In this document: piece by piece, positions 12,256 to 21,850 of the stretch
Layout of the letters: each line of letters starts with the position of its first letter
How positions within the stretch are numbered: position 1 is the stretch's first letter
Translations under genes and position numbers: made by a program
DNA from: Chitinophaga pinensis
Lineage (GTDB): Bacteria > Bacteroidota > Bacteroidia > Chitinophagales > Chitinophagaceae
Length of the DNA: 64,000 bases
Assembly: GCF_007896845.1 (NCBI RefSeq)
Contig: NZ_VOHS01000009.1
Location: forward strand, 1-64,000
Direction: 5' to 3'
Notes under the pieces: generated by a model
What the model saw: only the letters and a program-made list of their open reading frames with translations
The model's database searches: none
What the model was told of the DNA's origin: nothing

Positions 12256-13221
12256 ATGGGAACATCATCAGACAAAGCCGAACTATCAGCGCTTTTAGAA
12301 AAATACAGAGCCGGTGAATGCACACCGGAGGAAATTGCTCAGGTAGAAGCATGGCTCGACAGTTTTGAAGAACTGCCCGATAGCGAGGCAATGACAGCCG
12401 CTGCCAATGAAGTAGTTGTAAACGTTATGCATTCGCTCTTCCCGGCGAAAGGCAGACTCAGACATCTTTTCTATGCAGCCGCTGCAGTGTTGGTACTGGC
12501 AGTCACCAGTCTGCTCTTCCTCTTCCGTTTCTATACGAAAACACCGGCTACCGTCACCTATGCTTCAATATCCACCGGTAAAGGAGAACGTAAAAAGCTG
12601 ACGCTCCCGGATGGAAGCCTGCTGACTCTGAATGCTGCTTCTTCCGTTGTAATTCCTTCTGATTTTGGTCAGGAACGAAGAGAACTGACCTTATCAGGAC
12701 AAGGTACTTTTGATATTAAACAGAATACAAAACAGCCTTTTGTCGTCCATACCGGCAGCCTTCGCACAGTGGTACTGGGTACCGTATTTGACGTAAAAGC
12801 ATACCCCGGAGAAACAGCTTTACAGGTAGCTGTACTCAGCGGAAAAGTAAGGGTGGAAAAGCAAGCGCAAAGGAACACAGAGATACTGGCCCCCGGTATA
12901 GAAAAAGATCAGTTGCTGACCTATGATGCAGGTACAGGTAAACATGAACTGACACACTGCAGGGCAGAAGATATTGCCGGATGGCAGCAGAATAAGCTGT
13001 TCTTCGATCAGGCAACCATCGCAGAAATCGCACAGGTACTCGAAAGACAATACAATATACATATCATGCTAACAGGTAAGGCAAAAAGACAATGCCGTTA
13101 CACATTACAGTTAAAGAATGAACCATTAAACAAGGCCCTGCTACTATTAGAGCAGCTTTCAGGAATCTCCTATCAGGTAAACAACAATGAAATTAAAATC
13201 AACATTGCGTCATGCGAATAA
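12256..13221 (+). CDS. FecR family anti-sigma factor
   Basis: The 321-aa inner-membrane anti-sigma protein has a short cytoplasmic N-terminal domain (residues 1-70) that would bind the adjacent sigma factor. One transmembrane helix lies near residues 75-95 (FYAAAAVLVLAVTSLLFLF). The periplasmic FecR domain covers about 110-215 (GERKKLTLPDGS, LNAASSV, FVVHTG, VLGTVFDVKAY). A C-terminal DUF4974/STN-like region ends the protein (FFDQATIAEIAQVLERQY). It links the receptor's STN domain to sigma factor release. Its 3' end overlaps the first possible start of the SusC gene. Confidence 0.93.
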   Translation: MGTSSDKAELSALLEKYRAGECTPEEIAQVEAWLDSFEELPDSEAMTAAANEVVVNVMHSLFPAKGRLRHLFYAAAAVLVLAVTSLLFLFRFYTKTPATVTYASISTGKGERKKLTLPDGSLLTLNAASSVVIPSDFGQERRELTLSGQGTFDIKQNTKQPFVVHTGSLRTVVLGTVFDVKAYPGETALQVAVLSGKVRVEKQAQRNTEILAPGIEKDQLLTYDAGTGKHELTHCRAEDIAGWQQNKLFFDQATIAEIAQVLERQYNIHIMLTGKAKRQCRYTLQLKNEPLNKALLLLEQLSGISYQVNNNEIKINIASCE

Positions 13222-13238
13222 AATGTAATGCGCCAACA

Positions 13239-16200
13239 ATGAAGAAGCAATTACGCCTTCTTGTCTTATTTCTTTTCACTCACCTGATCAGTTTCGCCAA
13301 CGATCTGAATCATGAGTACATCACTGTTGCGGTTCGTAACGCGCGCATCAGTCTGAACGTAAAAGATCAGCCACTAAAGAATGTATTCCAGCTGATCGAA
13401 CAAAAAACAGGTCTCTCCGTAAATTATAATGCCAGTGCAGTGAATGGTATGGAGACTGTCAACTACAAAGCCGACGATGTAACGCTGGCCACCGTATTTC
13501 AGGTATTACTGAAGAACTATCAGGGTACCGTAAAACAGGTAGATGAAAACCATATCTTCCTGAAAGTGGAAAAAAGAAAAGCCATTGAAAAGGCAGTAGC
13601 TCCTATCGTTGCAGCTGCAGCTACACCAATCACCATTAGTGGTACCGTAACAGATGAGAACAATCAGCCGGTACCTGGTGTAAGCATTCATGAGAAGACG
13701 ACTAAAAAGAATACTACTACAGATGCCAACGGTCGTTACTCTATTACCGTAAACACCGGCGATGTACTCGTGTACAACTTCATCGGATATGCACCACAGG
13801 AAGTAACTGTAGGTGATAAAGCCCTGATGAACGTACAACTGAAAGTGCAGAACAGCCAGTTGAAAGAGATCGTAGCGATCGGTTATCAGTCCGTTAGAAA
13901 AAGCGACGTTACCGGTGCTATCTCCAGCGTGAAAGCAAGTGAACTGAACCTGACCAGCCCTTCCGTAGGACAGGCACTGGTAGGTAAAGTGGCGGGTGTA
14001 CAGATCTCTCAGGTTAGTGGCGCTCCTTACGCCAGCACCAAAATCCGTGTACGTGGTGTTGGTTCCATCAACGCAAGCTCCGATCCGCTGTATGTAGTGG
14101 ATGGTTTCCCGATGGACAATGACGTATTTATCAACCCGGAAGATATTGAGACGATCGACATCCTGAAAGATGCGGCTTCTGCTGCTATCTACGGTTCCCG
14201 TGCTGCGGGTGGTGTGGTACTGATCACTACCAAACGTGGTAAAGAAGGTAAAGGTAAATTCCAGTATGACCTGCAGACAGGCATCAACCAGCTGGGTAAA
14301 AAAGTGAAACTGCTGAACTCCGAAGAGTTCGCACAGTTGATGATTGATGGTAGAAATAACTCTTACCACGACTTCGTAGTGAACGGTGGTAAAGAATGGA
14401 ATGACGCGATGTATTCTGATGATAATGCTACGCGTATCGCTAAAGTAGGTAACGCAAACGCAGTAAGTGTTGATCCTAAGTTCTATGACTTCGCTAACCA
14501 GAAAGTGATTAAGCCTCAGTATAACACTGATTGGCAGGACCTGCTGTATCGTAACGCGATGTTCAGCCGCCACAACCTGTCCTTCTCCGGTGGTAGCAAA
14601 GAAGTAAAATACTATATCAGCGGTGGTTATCAGAATCAGGATGGTATTATCTTAAATACCGGTCTGAAAAAGATCAACTTCCGTGCAAATGTTGACGGAC
14701 AGATCAACCCTAAACTGAAAGCTGGTATGAACGTTTCTTATACCAACAACCAGAACAGGGAAACTGAAGAAGGCCGTTGGGACCACAACCCGATCATGGC
14801 CGCCCTGCTGATGCTGCCTACTTATCGTGCATTTGATGACAATGGTAACATCGTGAAGAATGAAGTAGCGGCCCTGTCATCAACTTATGGCTATAACAGC
14901 TTCGAAAACCCGCTGGCTATCGCGAAGGAAATCAACATCCGTCGTAATGGTAACCGTGCTACCTATAATGGTTATGCTGTCTATCAGGTATTGCCTGAAT
15001 TGTCATTGAAAGCGAATCTGGGTATGTCCAGCTATGCAGAAAAATATGACTACTATTATCCGACCAGTCTCAGTAGCGGTGTAAGTGCTCCTTATTCTGA
15101 TGCCGCAAAAGCTGCAGCAAATGCGAGAGCCAAGAATACCAATAAACTGGATCAGTTAGGTGAGTTCACTGCTGCTTATAGCAAACAGTTCAACAAACAC
15201 AAACTGGACGTACTGGGTGGTTATACTGTACAGAAAACTACCGGTGATGTTCTTGAAATAAGAGCAGAAGGTTTCCAGGACGATCGTATACAGGAAGTAA
15301 GTGCAAAAGGTGCGGATGCTGCATTGTTCAAACTGACCACTGCCTCTAAATATGTCTACACACTGGTGTCTTACCTCGGTCGTATCAACTATAACTACGA
15401 TAACCGCTATTACCTGACAGCCTCTTTCCGTACAGATGCGTCTTCCCGTTTCGGTCCGCAGAACCGTTGGGGTAGTTTCCCTTCAGTAGCTGCCGGCTGG
15501 AATATCTCCAATGAATCATTCTATAATGACTGGCTGGGACAGCATTCTACCCTGAAACTCCGTGCAAGCTGGGGTCTGAGTGGTAATAACAACATCGGTA
15601 ACTACAACTCCGCTACAGTAATGGGTACGCCTACCGGTGTGCCATTCGGTAACGGAACAATCAATACCGGTACTTTCGCAAACGGTATCAAGGATCCGAA
15701 AATTGGATGGGAATCTACTTCTCAATATAATGCCGGTCTGGATCTGGGCTTACTGAATGGCCGTCTGAATGTGATTGCTAACTATTATGTGAGCTATTCT
15801 TACAACCTGCTGTTCGACAGACCAGTATCTGCTATCTCCGGTGCAACTACAGTAACCACCAACCTGCGTGATTCTAAAATCCGTAACCGAGGTATTGATT
15901 TGCAGATCGATGGCCGCGTTATTCAGACAAAAGAATTCAATCTGAACTTAACCGGTAACATCTCCGTGAACCGTAACAAAGTACTGGATATGGGTGGTGC
16001 AAACACCATCTTCAAAGCAGGTGCTGAACGTTCTTACCTGACACACATCATTCAGACGGGTCAGCCGGTTGGTATGTTTTACGGCTTCAGAGTACTGGGC
16101 GTTGCTACAGAAGCAAACTACAAAACAGTGGCTCCTTCTGCTTCCAGCACCAACCCAATGCATCCGGGTGATTTGTATTTCTATGATAAGAATGACGATG

Positions 16201-16757
16201 GTGTAGTGAATGATGCTGATAAAGATGTAATCGGCAGCCCTTATCCTAAGTTTACTTATGGCTTCAACCTGTCAGCTACTTATAAAGATTTCTATTTCTC
16301 TTCTTCCTTCAACGGTTCTTATGGCAATCAGGTACTGGATGGTCAGGATTACTACCTGTATAACATGGAAGGTTCCGGTAACCAATATGCTGACGTAGCA
16401 CAACGTTTCCGTTCCAATGCACAACCGGGCGCTGGTAGCGTATACCGTGCTTCCCGTGCAGGTACACAGAGTAACAGCACCCGTCTGTCTACATTCTATC
16501 TGCAGGATGGATCTTACTTCAGATGTACGAACATCATGCTGGGATATAATTTCAGATTCCGTGCACTGCAGCAGAAACTGGGCGTATCAAAAGCTACCCT
16601 GTTTGCAAGCGTAGATAACGCCTTCACCATCACAAAATACAAAGGTTACAATCCTGAAGTAGACTACGGTAACGGTAGCAACATCGCTCCGGGTGTAGAC
16701 TACGGTATGTACCCACTGGTACGTGCTTATAACGCTGGTGTTAAATTGGCCTTTTAA
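13239..16757 (+). CDS. SusC/RagA TonB-dependent receptor with STN signalling domain
   Basis: This 1172-aa outer-membrane receptor imports oligosaccharides or other large ligands with its SusD partner. In order it has a signal peptide (MKKQLRLLVLFLFTHLISFA), an STN domain at about 25-100 (VRNARISLNVKDQPLKNVF), a carboxypeptidase-regulatory-like domain (ISGTVTDENNQPVPGVSI), the plug (VRGVGSIN, YVVDGFPM, ILKDAASAAIYGSRAAGGV) and a 22-strand barrel ending in phenylalanine. ATG 13239 is preferred to 13212 because the signal peptide begins there. The STN domain marks it as a signalling receptor for the upstream FecR/sigma pair. Confidence 0.94.
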   Translation: MKKQLRLLVLFLFTHLISFANDLNHEYITVAVRNARISLNVKDQPLKNVFQLIEQKTGLSVNYNASAVNGMETVNYKADDVTLATVFQVLLKNYQGTVKQVDENHIFLKVEKRKAIEKAVAPIVAAAATPITISGTVTDENNQPVPGVSIHEKTTKKNTTTDANGRYSITVNTGDVLVYNFIGYAPQEVTVGDKALMNVQLKVQNSQLKEIVAIGYQSVRKSDVTGAISSVKASELNLTSPSVGQALVGKVAGVQISQVSGAPYASTKIRVRGVGSINASSDPLYVVDGFPMDNDVFINPEDIETIDILKDAASAAIYGSRAAGGVVLITTKRGKEGKGKFQYDLQTGINQLGKKVKLLNSEEFAQLMIDGRNNSYHDFVVNGGKEWNDAMYSDDNATRIAKVGNANAVSVDPKFYDFANQKVIKPQYNTDWQDLLYRNAMFSRHNLSFSGGSKEVKYYISGGYQNQDGIILNTGLKKINFRANVDGQINPKLKAGMNVSYTNNQNRETEEGRWDHNPIMAALLMLPTYRAFDDNGNIVKNEVAALSSTYGYNSFENPLAIAKEINIRRNGNRATYNGYAVYQVLPELSLKANLGMSSYAEKYDYYYPTSLSSGVSAPYSDAAKAAANARAKNTNKLDQLGEFTAAYSKQFNKHKLDVLGGYTVQKTTGDVLEIRAEGFQDDRIQEVSAKGADAALFKLTTASKYVYTLVSYLGRINYNYDNRYYLTASFRTDASSRFGPQNRWGSFPSVAAGWNISNESFYNDWLGQHSTLKLRASWGLSGNNNIGNYNSATVMGTPTGVPFGNGTINTGTFANGIKDPKIGWESTSQYNAGLDLGLLNGRLNVIANYYVSYSYNLLFDRPVSAISGATTVTTNLRDSKIRNRGIDLQIDGRVIQTKEFNLNLTGNISVNRNKVLDMGGANTIFKAGAERSYLTHIIQTGQPVGMFYGFRVLGVATEANYKTVAPSASSTNPMHPGDLYFYDKNDDGVVNDADKDVIGSPYPKFTYGFNLSATYKDFYFSSSFNGSYGNQVLDGQDYYLYNMEGSGNQYADVAQRFRSNAQPGAGSVYRASRAGTQSNSTRLSTFYLQDGSYFRCTNIMLGYNFRFRALQQKLGVSKATLFASVDNAFTITKYKGYNPEVDYGNGSNIAPGVDYGMYPLVRAYNAGVKLAF

Positions 16758-16782
16758 TCCGTTTACGATTAAACATTGAAAA

Positions 16783-18315
16783 ATGAAGAATAGATTCGCA
16801 ATAATACTGGGTTTTGCTACTGTGCTGGCAACATCCGCCTGTAATAAAGATTTCCTGAATCAGACCGATCCAAACAATCAGCCGGTATCCGCCTACTTCC
16901 AGACTGAAAATGACGTGTTGCTGGCAGTAAACGGTATCTATCAGTCACTGAGAAGCAGCAATGCGATCGGTGAAAGCAGCGGACTTTTCACAGAAGAACG
17001 TTCTGATAACACCGGCCGTAATGATAGCCAGTCCAACGCTGGTGAGCCTTTTCAGTTCGGAGACTTCTCCCTGCTGTCAAGCAATACTTATCTGAAATCA
17101 CACTGGGTAGCAATGTACCAGTCTATTTCAAGAGCGAATCTGGTACTGACCAATATCGATAAAGTATCTTTCGCAAACGATAATACCAAAAAGGGTTATG
17201 CAGCTGAAGCGAAATTCCTCCGTGCGCTGATCTATTTCCATATGGTGCGTAAATGGGGTGATGTTCCGTTGGTAACAAGACAGTTAACTACATTGGAAGA
17301 AGTAGACGGTGCTACCTTCCGTGCAAAAGATACCGCTGTGTACAGCCAGATCGTCAATGATCTGCTGGATGTGGTAAACAGTCCGCTGCCTGATTTCCAG
17401 ACAGGAGCAAACGTAGGAAGAGTATCAAAAGCTGCTGGTAACGGCTTGCTTGGACAGGTATACCTGACAATGGCACTGACTATTGACAACGGTAAGAAAA
17501 ATGAAAACCTGACCAAAGCAAAGCAGTACCTCGAGGCTTGTTACAACATGCGTAAGTTTGGTCAGCTGAAAGAAATCCCTTATGCAGATGTTTTCAGCGT
17601 AGAAAAGAAATCATCCTGCCCTGAACTGATCTTCCAGATCGTGTACAAACAGGGGGATGCCACCTATTCTTCCAGTATCGCTGCGAATAATCAGGCAAAA
17701 GGTGAAACAGTAAACTCTCAGAAAGTAGCAACCGGCGTGGGTGGTAATGTAACCGGCGATCTGGTGAATGAGTACGAGGCGAACGATCTCCGTAAAGATT
17801 TCTCTATCAAATATGCAAATGCTGACATCGTAAAGGACTGGTTCATTACAAAATTCCGCGACGCCAGCGACGCTGCTGGTAAGAACGGTTATGGTGGTAA
17901 TGACTTTATCCTGATGCGTTATGCAGATGTTATCCTGATGCTGGCAGAAGTGAACATGTATCTGGGCGACAACGCAACCGCTATCCAGTATCTGGATATG
18001 GTACGTGCAAGAGCCGGTATGCCTGATTACAATACCTCTATGCAGAATACCGCGTACAGCAGCAAGTTCTCTTCGCTGAAACTCGCGATCCTGCACGAGC
18101 GCCGCATTGAACTGGCTTTCGAAAATCACCGCTGGTACGATCTGTTGCGTACTTTCACAACAGATGAGCTGGTGACTTATTTCCATGCGAAAGACCAGAC
18201 TTACTTCGGTATTGCCAAAGTGGCAAACTTCTCAAAGAAGGACCGTTATTATCCGATCCCGTTTGATGAATATAAGCTGAATCCTGAAAAGATGTATCAG
18301 AATCCGGGATATTAA
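16783..18315 (+). CDS. SusD/RagB family nutrient-binding outer-membrane lipoprotein
   Basis: This 510-aa surface lipoprotein (lipobox ending TSAC20) forms the lid of the preceding SusC channel. SusD landmarks are CNKDFLNQTDP near the N-terminus, AEAKFLRALIYFHMVRKWGDVP (TPR-like helix region), YADVILMLAEVNMYLG, LDMVRARAG, ERRIELAFENHRWYDL and YYPIPFDEYKLNP with the terminal NPGY. It starts 25 bp after susC and ends the four-gene sigma-fecR-susC-susD operon. The ligand cannot be read from sequence, and no glycoside hydrolase is in the operon. Confidence 0.94.
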   Translation: MKNRFAIILGFATVLATSACNKDFLNQTDPNNQPVSAYFQTENDVLLAVNGIYQSLRSSNAIGESSGLFTEERSDNTGRNDSQSNAGEPFQFGDFSLLSSNTYLKSHWVAMYQSISRANLVLTNIDKVSFANDNTKKGYAAEAKFLRALIYFHMVRKWGDVPLVTRQLTTLEEVDGATFRAKDTAVYSQIVNDLLDVVNSPLPDFQTGANVGRVSKAAGNGLLGQVYLTMALTIDNGKKNENLTKAKQYLEACYNMRKFGQLKEIPYADVFSVEKKSSCPELIFQIVYKQGDATYSSSIAANNQAKGETVNSQKVATGVGGNVTGDLVNEYEANDLRKDFSIKYANADIVKDWFITKFRDASDAAGKNGYGGNDFILMRYADVILMLAEVNMYLGDNATAIQYLDMVRARAGMPDYNTSMQNTAYSSKFSSLKLAILHERRIELAFENHRWYDLLRTFTTDELVTYFHAKDQTYFGIAKVANFSKKDRYYPIPFDEYKLNPEKMYQNPGY

Positions 18316-18324
18316 GAGCAGTTA

Positions 18325-18354
18325 AAAGGAGAAGCGAATGCTTCTCCTTTTTTT
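18325..18354 (+). terminator. Rho-independent terminator of the sigma-fecR-susCD operon
   Basis: Perfect 11-bp stem (AAAGGAGAAGC/GCTTCTCCTTT), GAAT loop, and an unbroken T run, 9 bp after the susD stop. Confidence 0.9.
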
Positions 18355-18380
18355 ATTATATTGGTGTGCCCTTCACCCAA

Positions 18381-20114
18381 ATGAATACCATGCGACTAAA
18401 ACTGGCCTTACTGATTGTAACCTGTTTGCTGCTTCATTGCAGCCTGCTCTCCGCGCAGCAAAAACGATATGTGATAGACAGTACACTGGAAATACCATTG
18501 AAAGATGGCACCATGCTGAGTTGCATGCTGTTATATCAGGAAGGGGCTAAACTACCCTTGCCGGTGGTGCTGAGGGCCAACTGTTATCCTTCCAGATATG
18601 ATACGCTTCGGGCTCAGTATGTAGCAGATAGTGGTTATGCGGGTGTCTTCGTCTATAACAGGGGAAAGTCCCGTTCCGGCGGTAGTTTTTATCCCATGGA
18701 GAATGACGCCGCTGATAACTACGAGGCTATTGACTGGATCAGTAAACAACCCTGGTGTAACGGGAAAATTGCTATGTATGGGGGCTCATATCTGGGCTTC
18801 GCACAATGGGCAACGGTTAAGAATATCCATCCCGCGCTGAAAACCATCGTTCCGCAGGTAGCTGTAGGCCCCGGCATTGATTATCCCAACCCCGGTGGCA
18901 TCTTCCTCACCTATATGCTGCAGTGGCTGAAATACGTCCGTAATAATCATTATCTCGACGATTCAACCTTTCTTGATGAGGCAAAATGGAAACAGCTGAA
19001 CACTGATTACCTGTTAAGGGGTAAACCCTTCAGTATGCTGGACGAACTGGAAGGAAGTGGTATGGATACCATCTTTCAGCGCTGGATCCGGCATCCGGGA
19101 AATGACGAATACTGGCAACAAATGACGCCTACACAGGAAGAGTTCTCCCGTATTAATATCCCGGTCCTCACCACGACCGGTTATTTTGATGATGATCAGC
19201 GCGGAGCGATCTATTATTATAATATGCATAATAAGTACGGTCCGGCAGCAGGTGTCAAAGAACATTATTTGTTTATCGGACCTTTTGATCATGCCGGCGG
19301 ACAAGGAGGCAGACGCAGAAATCCGATACCACCCTACGATATTGATACCGTGGCTATGGTCGATCAGAAACAGCTGGTATTGGATTGGTTTAATTATACG
19401 CTGAAGGGTGGTCCAAAACCGGCGTTCCTGCAGGACAGGATATCCGTGTTCGCCATGGGAGAAAACAAATGGCACTTTTTCCCCTCACTCGAAAAAATGA
19501 ACAGGGATACCATTACCTATTATCTCCCTTCCCGGCAGGAGGAAACCATGAGCACCCGGAAAAGAGGAGGGAAGAAGCCACTGGTATTGTCTTTTGATGC
19601 AGCAGATACCGTAGATGATACACTTGTTGTTTACGATGGCAGCAGCTCGCTGGTGTCAGAAGCCGTATTTAAAAAGAAATACCTGTTAACGCTTAGTACA
19701 CCACCACTGGATAATGATATGATGCTGAACGGAAGTATTACGGCTGATCTTTGGCTATCCTCGGGTACGCCTGATGCAGATCTGATGTTTAGCTGGTGGG
19801 AAATAGATAAGGAAGGTAAACGCTGGCCGCTGGCGAATACTGCACAACGACTCTCATTGAGTATAGATAAGGCAAAGCCTGTATATTGGAAAGAAAACGA
19901 GACTTATCATATCAGTCTGCAGAACGCCGCATGGATGTGTAAACAGATCAGAAAGGGGAGCCGTATTGTAATGACGATCAGTCCGGCGGCTAATCTCTAC
20001 TGGCAGAAAAATTACGGTGCGGCAAAAGATGTCAGTCAACAGACCTTACTGGACGCTTTGATGCATGAAATACGTTTCTATCCGGAATCGCATATAAGCA
20101 TTCCCGTGATGTGA
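18381..20114 (+). CDS. CocE/NonD family alpha/beta hydrolase (X-Pro dipeptidyl-peptidase-like)
   Basis: The 577-aa secreted hydrolase has a signal peptide (MRLKLALLIVTCLLLHCSLLSA). The S15/CocE catalytic domain carries the nucleophile elbow MYGGSYLGFAQW, the general-base loop GPFDHAGGQGG and an intervening Asp-rich helical lid. A C-terminal jelly-roll (PepX_C) domain covers about residues 390-577. Relatives cleave acyl or amide bonds of peptides, esters or beta-lactam side chains; the substrate is not predictable. ATG 18381 or 18390 fit the signal peptide better than the upstream GTG at 18366. Confidence 0.88.
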   Translation: MNTMRLKLALLIVTCLLLHCSLLSAQQKRYVIDSTLEIPLKDGTMLSCMLLYQEGAKLPLPVVLRANCYPSRYDTLRAQYVADSGYAGVFVYNRGKSRSGGSFYPMENDAADNYEAIDWISKQPWCNGKIAMYGGSYLGFAQWATVKNIHPALKTIVPQVAVGPGIDYPNPGGIFLTYMLQWLKYVRNNHYLDDSTFLDEAKWKQLNTDYLLRGKPFSMLDELEGSGMDTIFQRWIRHPGNDEYWQQMTPTQEEFSRINIPVLTTTGYFDDDQRGAIYYYNMHNKYGPAAGVKEHYLFIGPFDHAGGQGGRRRNPIPPYDIDTVAMVDQKQLVLDWFNYTLKGGPKPAFLQDRISVFAMGENKWHFFPSLEKMNRDTITYYLPSRQEETMSTRKRGGKKPLVLSFDAADTVDDTLVVYDGSSSLVSEAVFKKKYLLTLSTPPLDNDMMLNGSITADLWLSSGTPDADLMFSWWEIDKEGKRWPLANTAQRLSLSIDKAKPVYWKENETYHISLQNAAWMCKQIRKGSRIVMTISPAANLYWQKNYGAAKDVSQQTLLDALMHEIRFYPESHISIPVM

Positions 20115-20135
20115 GGAAGAATTAATCATCAGGGA

Positions 20136-20267
20136 TTATTTTATCAGAAAATATCCTACGGCCAGCCATAACAGGCCTTTGACCAGAAAGAAGATAAATC
20201 CCCAGAAGCCTATACGTTTGATCCACTTGATAAAATCGCTTCTGTCGGGGGCCGGGCGTTTTTCCAT
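20136..20267 (-). CDS. Small single-helix membrane protein, 43 aa
   Basis: A 44-codon reading frame begins with ATG and ends in TAA. The product has a charged N-terminus (MEKRPAPDRSDFIKWIKRI) followed by one long hydrophobic helix (GFWGFIFFLVKGLLWLAVGY) and a terminal lysine. The clean amphipathic-then-hydrophobic pattern and the tryptophan/glycine-rich helix look like a real small inner-membrane protein, and similar short proteins occur in Bacteroidota. Function is unknown. It is convergent with the CocE-type gene and divergent from the scramblase-like gene. Confidence 0.65.
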   Translation of the reverse strand: MEKRPAPDRSDFIKWIKRIGFWGFIFFLVKGLLWLAVGYFLIK

Positions 20268-20346
20268 AAATCAATACTGCTTACTGCAATTTAAGGATTG
20301 TAACGTTTGTATAAAAATCAGGAAACGGCTTGAATAGTTAAAGCAG

Positions 20347-20376
20347 TTGATATTCATCCTTTTTTGTATATATTTG
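20347..20376 (+). promoter_or_regulatory. Bacteroidota promoter of the scramblase-like gene
   Basis: TTG at 20347-20349, exactly 19 nt, then TATATTTG at 20369-20376, a full consensus match. Transcription would start near 20382, downstream of the first possible start codon at 20364. This supports translation from ATG 20409. Confidence 0.75.
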
Positions 20377-20408
20377 CGGCATTCTATAACCAGAACTTGA
20401 TAAACCTC

Positions 20409-21011
20409 ATGGGACAGACGAAATTACCCGAATTCTTTCAGTATGATGATTTCTTTATTGATGAAAAAGTTGGCCTGCTGAAATTCGCAAACGCTTATAA
20501 AGTATTTAATCAGGATGGACAGCAGATCGGAAATATCCGCCAGGAAGTACCCCTGCTCCACAAATTTTTACGCCTCTTTCTGAGCAAAGCCATGTTTCCC
20601 TTTACCTTGAATATTGCCGATGCCAATGAACAGGTAGTGGCTTCTATACACCGTGGATGGACTTTCTGGATGTCTAAAATCGAGATCCGTGATATGAACG
20701 GTGTACCGGTAGGTGGTATCAAACAGAAATTCAAATTTATGAAGCCGCTGTTTCATATCCTCGATGCGAATGGAGAAGTGCTCGCAGAAATCAAAGGTGA
20801 CTGGAAAGCGTGGAACTTCAAGATCGTAGATAAAAATGAAAAAGAACTGGGTGCAATTACCAAGAAATGGGCTGGTGCATTCAAGGAAGTGTTTACGACT
20901 GCGGATAAATACCGTGTGACCATTGCCGAAGAATGTCCGGAAGATATCAATAAAATGGCTATTGTAGCGGGTGCTATCACCATCGATATGGTGTTGAAAG
21001 AGTCCAAATAA
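20409..21011 (+). CDS. Phospholipid scramblase-related / LURP-one-like protein
   Basis: This 200-aa protein has the twelve-stranded tubby/LURP-one/scramblase-like pattern: repeated short strands such as DDFFIDEKVGLLKFANAY, NIRQEV, NIADANEQVVASI, EIRDMNGVPVG, ILDANGEVLAEI and KIVDKNEKELGAI. A final hydrophobic helix (MAIVAGAITIDMVLKE) closes it. No signal peptide is present, so it is probably cytoplasmic or peripheral at the inner membrane. The bacterial function of the family is not established. The start at 20409 is chosen because the promoter places the transcription start after 20364. Confidence 0.75.
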   Translation: MGQTKLPEFFQYDDFFIDEKVGLLKFANAYKVFNQDGQQIGNIRQEVPLLHKFLRLFLSKAMFPFTLNIADANEQVVASIHRGWTFWMSKIEIRDMNGVPVGGIKQKFKFMKPLFHILDANGEVLAEIKGDWKAWNFKIVDKNEKELGAITKKWAGAFKEVFTTADKYRVTIAEECPEDINKMAIVAGAITIDMVLKESK

Positions 21012-21026
21012 CAAAAGATATGAGTA

Positions 21027-21065
21027 AGAGGGGTGGTACATGAAGATGTACCATCCCTTTTTATT
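21027..21065 (+). terminator. Terminator after the scramblase-like gene
   Basis: A 12-bp stem with one G-U pair (GGGGTGGTACAT/ATGTACCATCCC), GAAG loop and a following T tract, shortly after the stop codon. Confidence 0.85.
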
Positions 21066-21167
21066 TCCGTGAAATCATAGCAAAACAGGACTTATTTTCT
21101 CATGGCCTGATATTTGACGAGGTTGCTTTTTATAGACCATGTTATTGTCCCTTAAAACGCACAACAT

Positions 21168-21764
21168 ATGGAAATCATCAGGCAACAACCACATTTTTGC
21201 ATCGGAATAGGATGTTCGGCGGGAGGATTGGAATCAGTATGTGACTTTTTTCAACAGGTCGTGGAAAAAACAGGGGCTGCCTATGTCGTCGTACCGCATC
21301 TTACCCGGGAATATCCCAGCCGGTTCAGCAAAATCCTACGCAGGCATACCAATATGCCGGTTCATAGGGTGGAACAGAATGTCAGGATGCTACCGGATCA
21401 TGTGTATGTTTTAACCGAAGATAAGATGATGATCACAGAGGATGGGTACCTGAAGGTCAGACGACGTTACCACAGAGAAGTGATCAATAAATCTATCGAT
21501 ATATTTTTTAAATCCATGGCCAGGTCGTTTCAGGAAAATGCCATAGGCGTGATCCTGTCTGGTATGGGAACGGACGGAATAGAAGGCATTAAGACGATAG
21601 AAGATTATCACGGACTGGTAGTAGTACAGGATCCGGACACGACGGAATTCAATGTGCTGCCACAAATGGCGATCAACAAAGACGACCCTCATGCGATTCT
21701 GCCTCCTGCAGATATAGCCCGTTTCCTGCTGAGGCACCTGGGAGCATATAATAGTTTGACCTGA
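21168..21764 (+). CDS. Stand-alone CheB-type methylesterase domain protein
   Basis: The 198-aa protein consists only of the CheB methylesterase domain, without the N-terminal receiver of classical CheB. Catalytic residues are in place: Ser17 (GCSAGG), His44 (VPHLTREY) and Asp136 (GMGTDGIEG). Classical CheB removes methyl groups from chemoreceptor glutamates. Here the next gene is a CheR-PAS-histidine kinase, and in many bacteria these modules are fused in one CheB-CheR-PAS-kinase protein. The pair is therefore probably a split version of that hybrid sensor. No chemoreceptor or flagellar gene is nearby. Confidence 0.88.
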   Translation: MEIIRQQPHFCIGIGCSAGGLESVCDFFQQVVEKTGAAYVVVPHLTREYPSRFSKILRRHTNMPVHRVEQNVRMLPDHVYVLTEDKMMITEDGYLKVRRRYHREVINKSIDIFFKSMARSFQENAIGVILSGMGTDGIEGIKTIEDYHGLVVVQDPDTTEFNVLPQMAINKDDPHAILPPADIARFLLRHLGAYNSLT

Positions 21765-21850
21765 GTTGATTTAAATTTTATATATTATCTTTAGCAGTCC
21801 TAATAGTATGGGAACATAAAAAAAACCAGACACAAACTAAAGCTGTTTGT

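Noticed and set aside
13506..14573. Long antisense frame (355 codons) inside susC
   Set aside because: It is a shadow of the strongly biased susC codon use; it has no recognisable domain and lies wholly inside a conserved gene.
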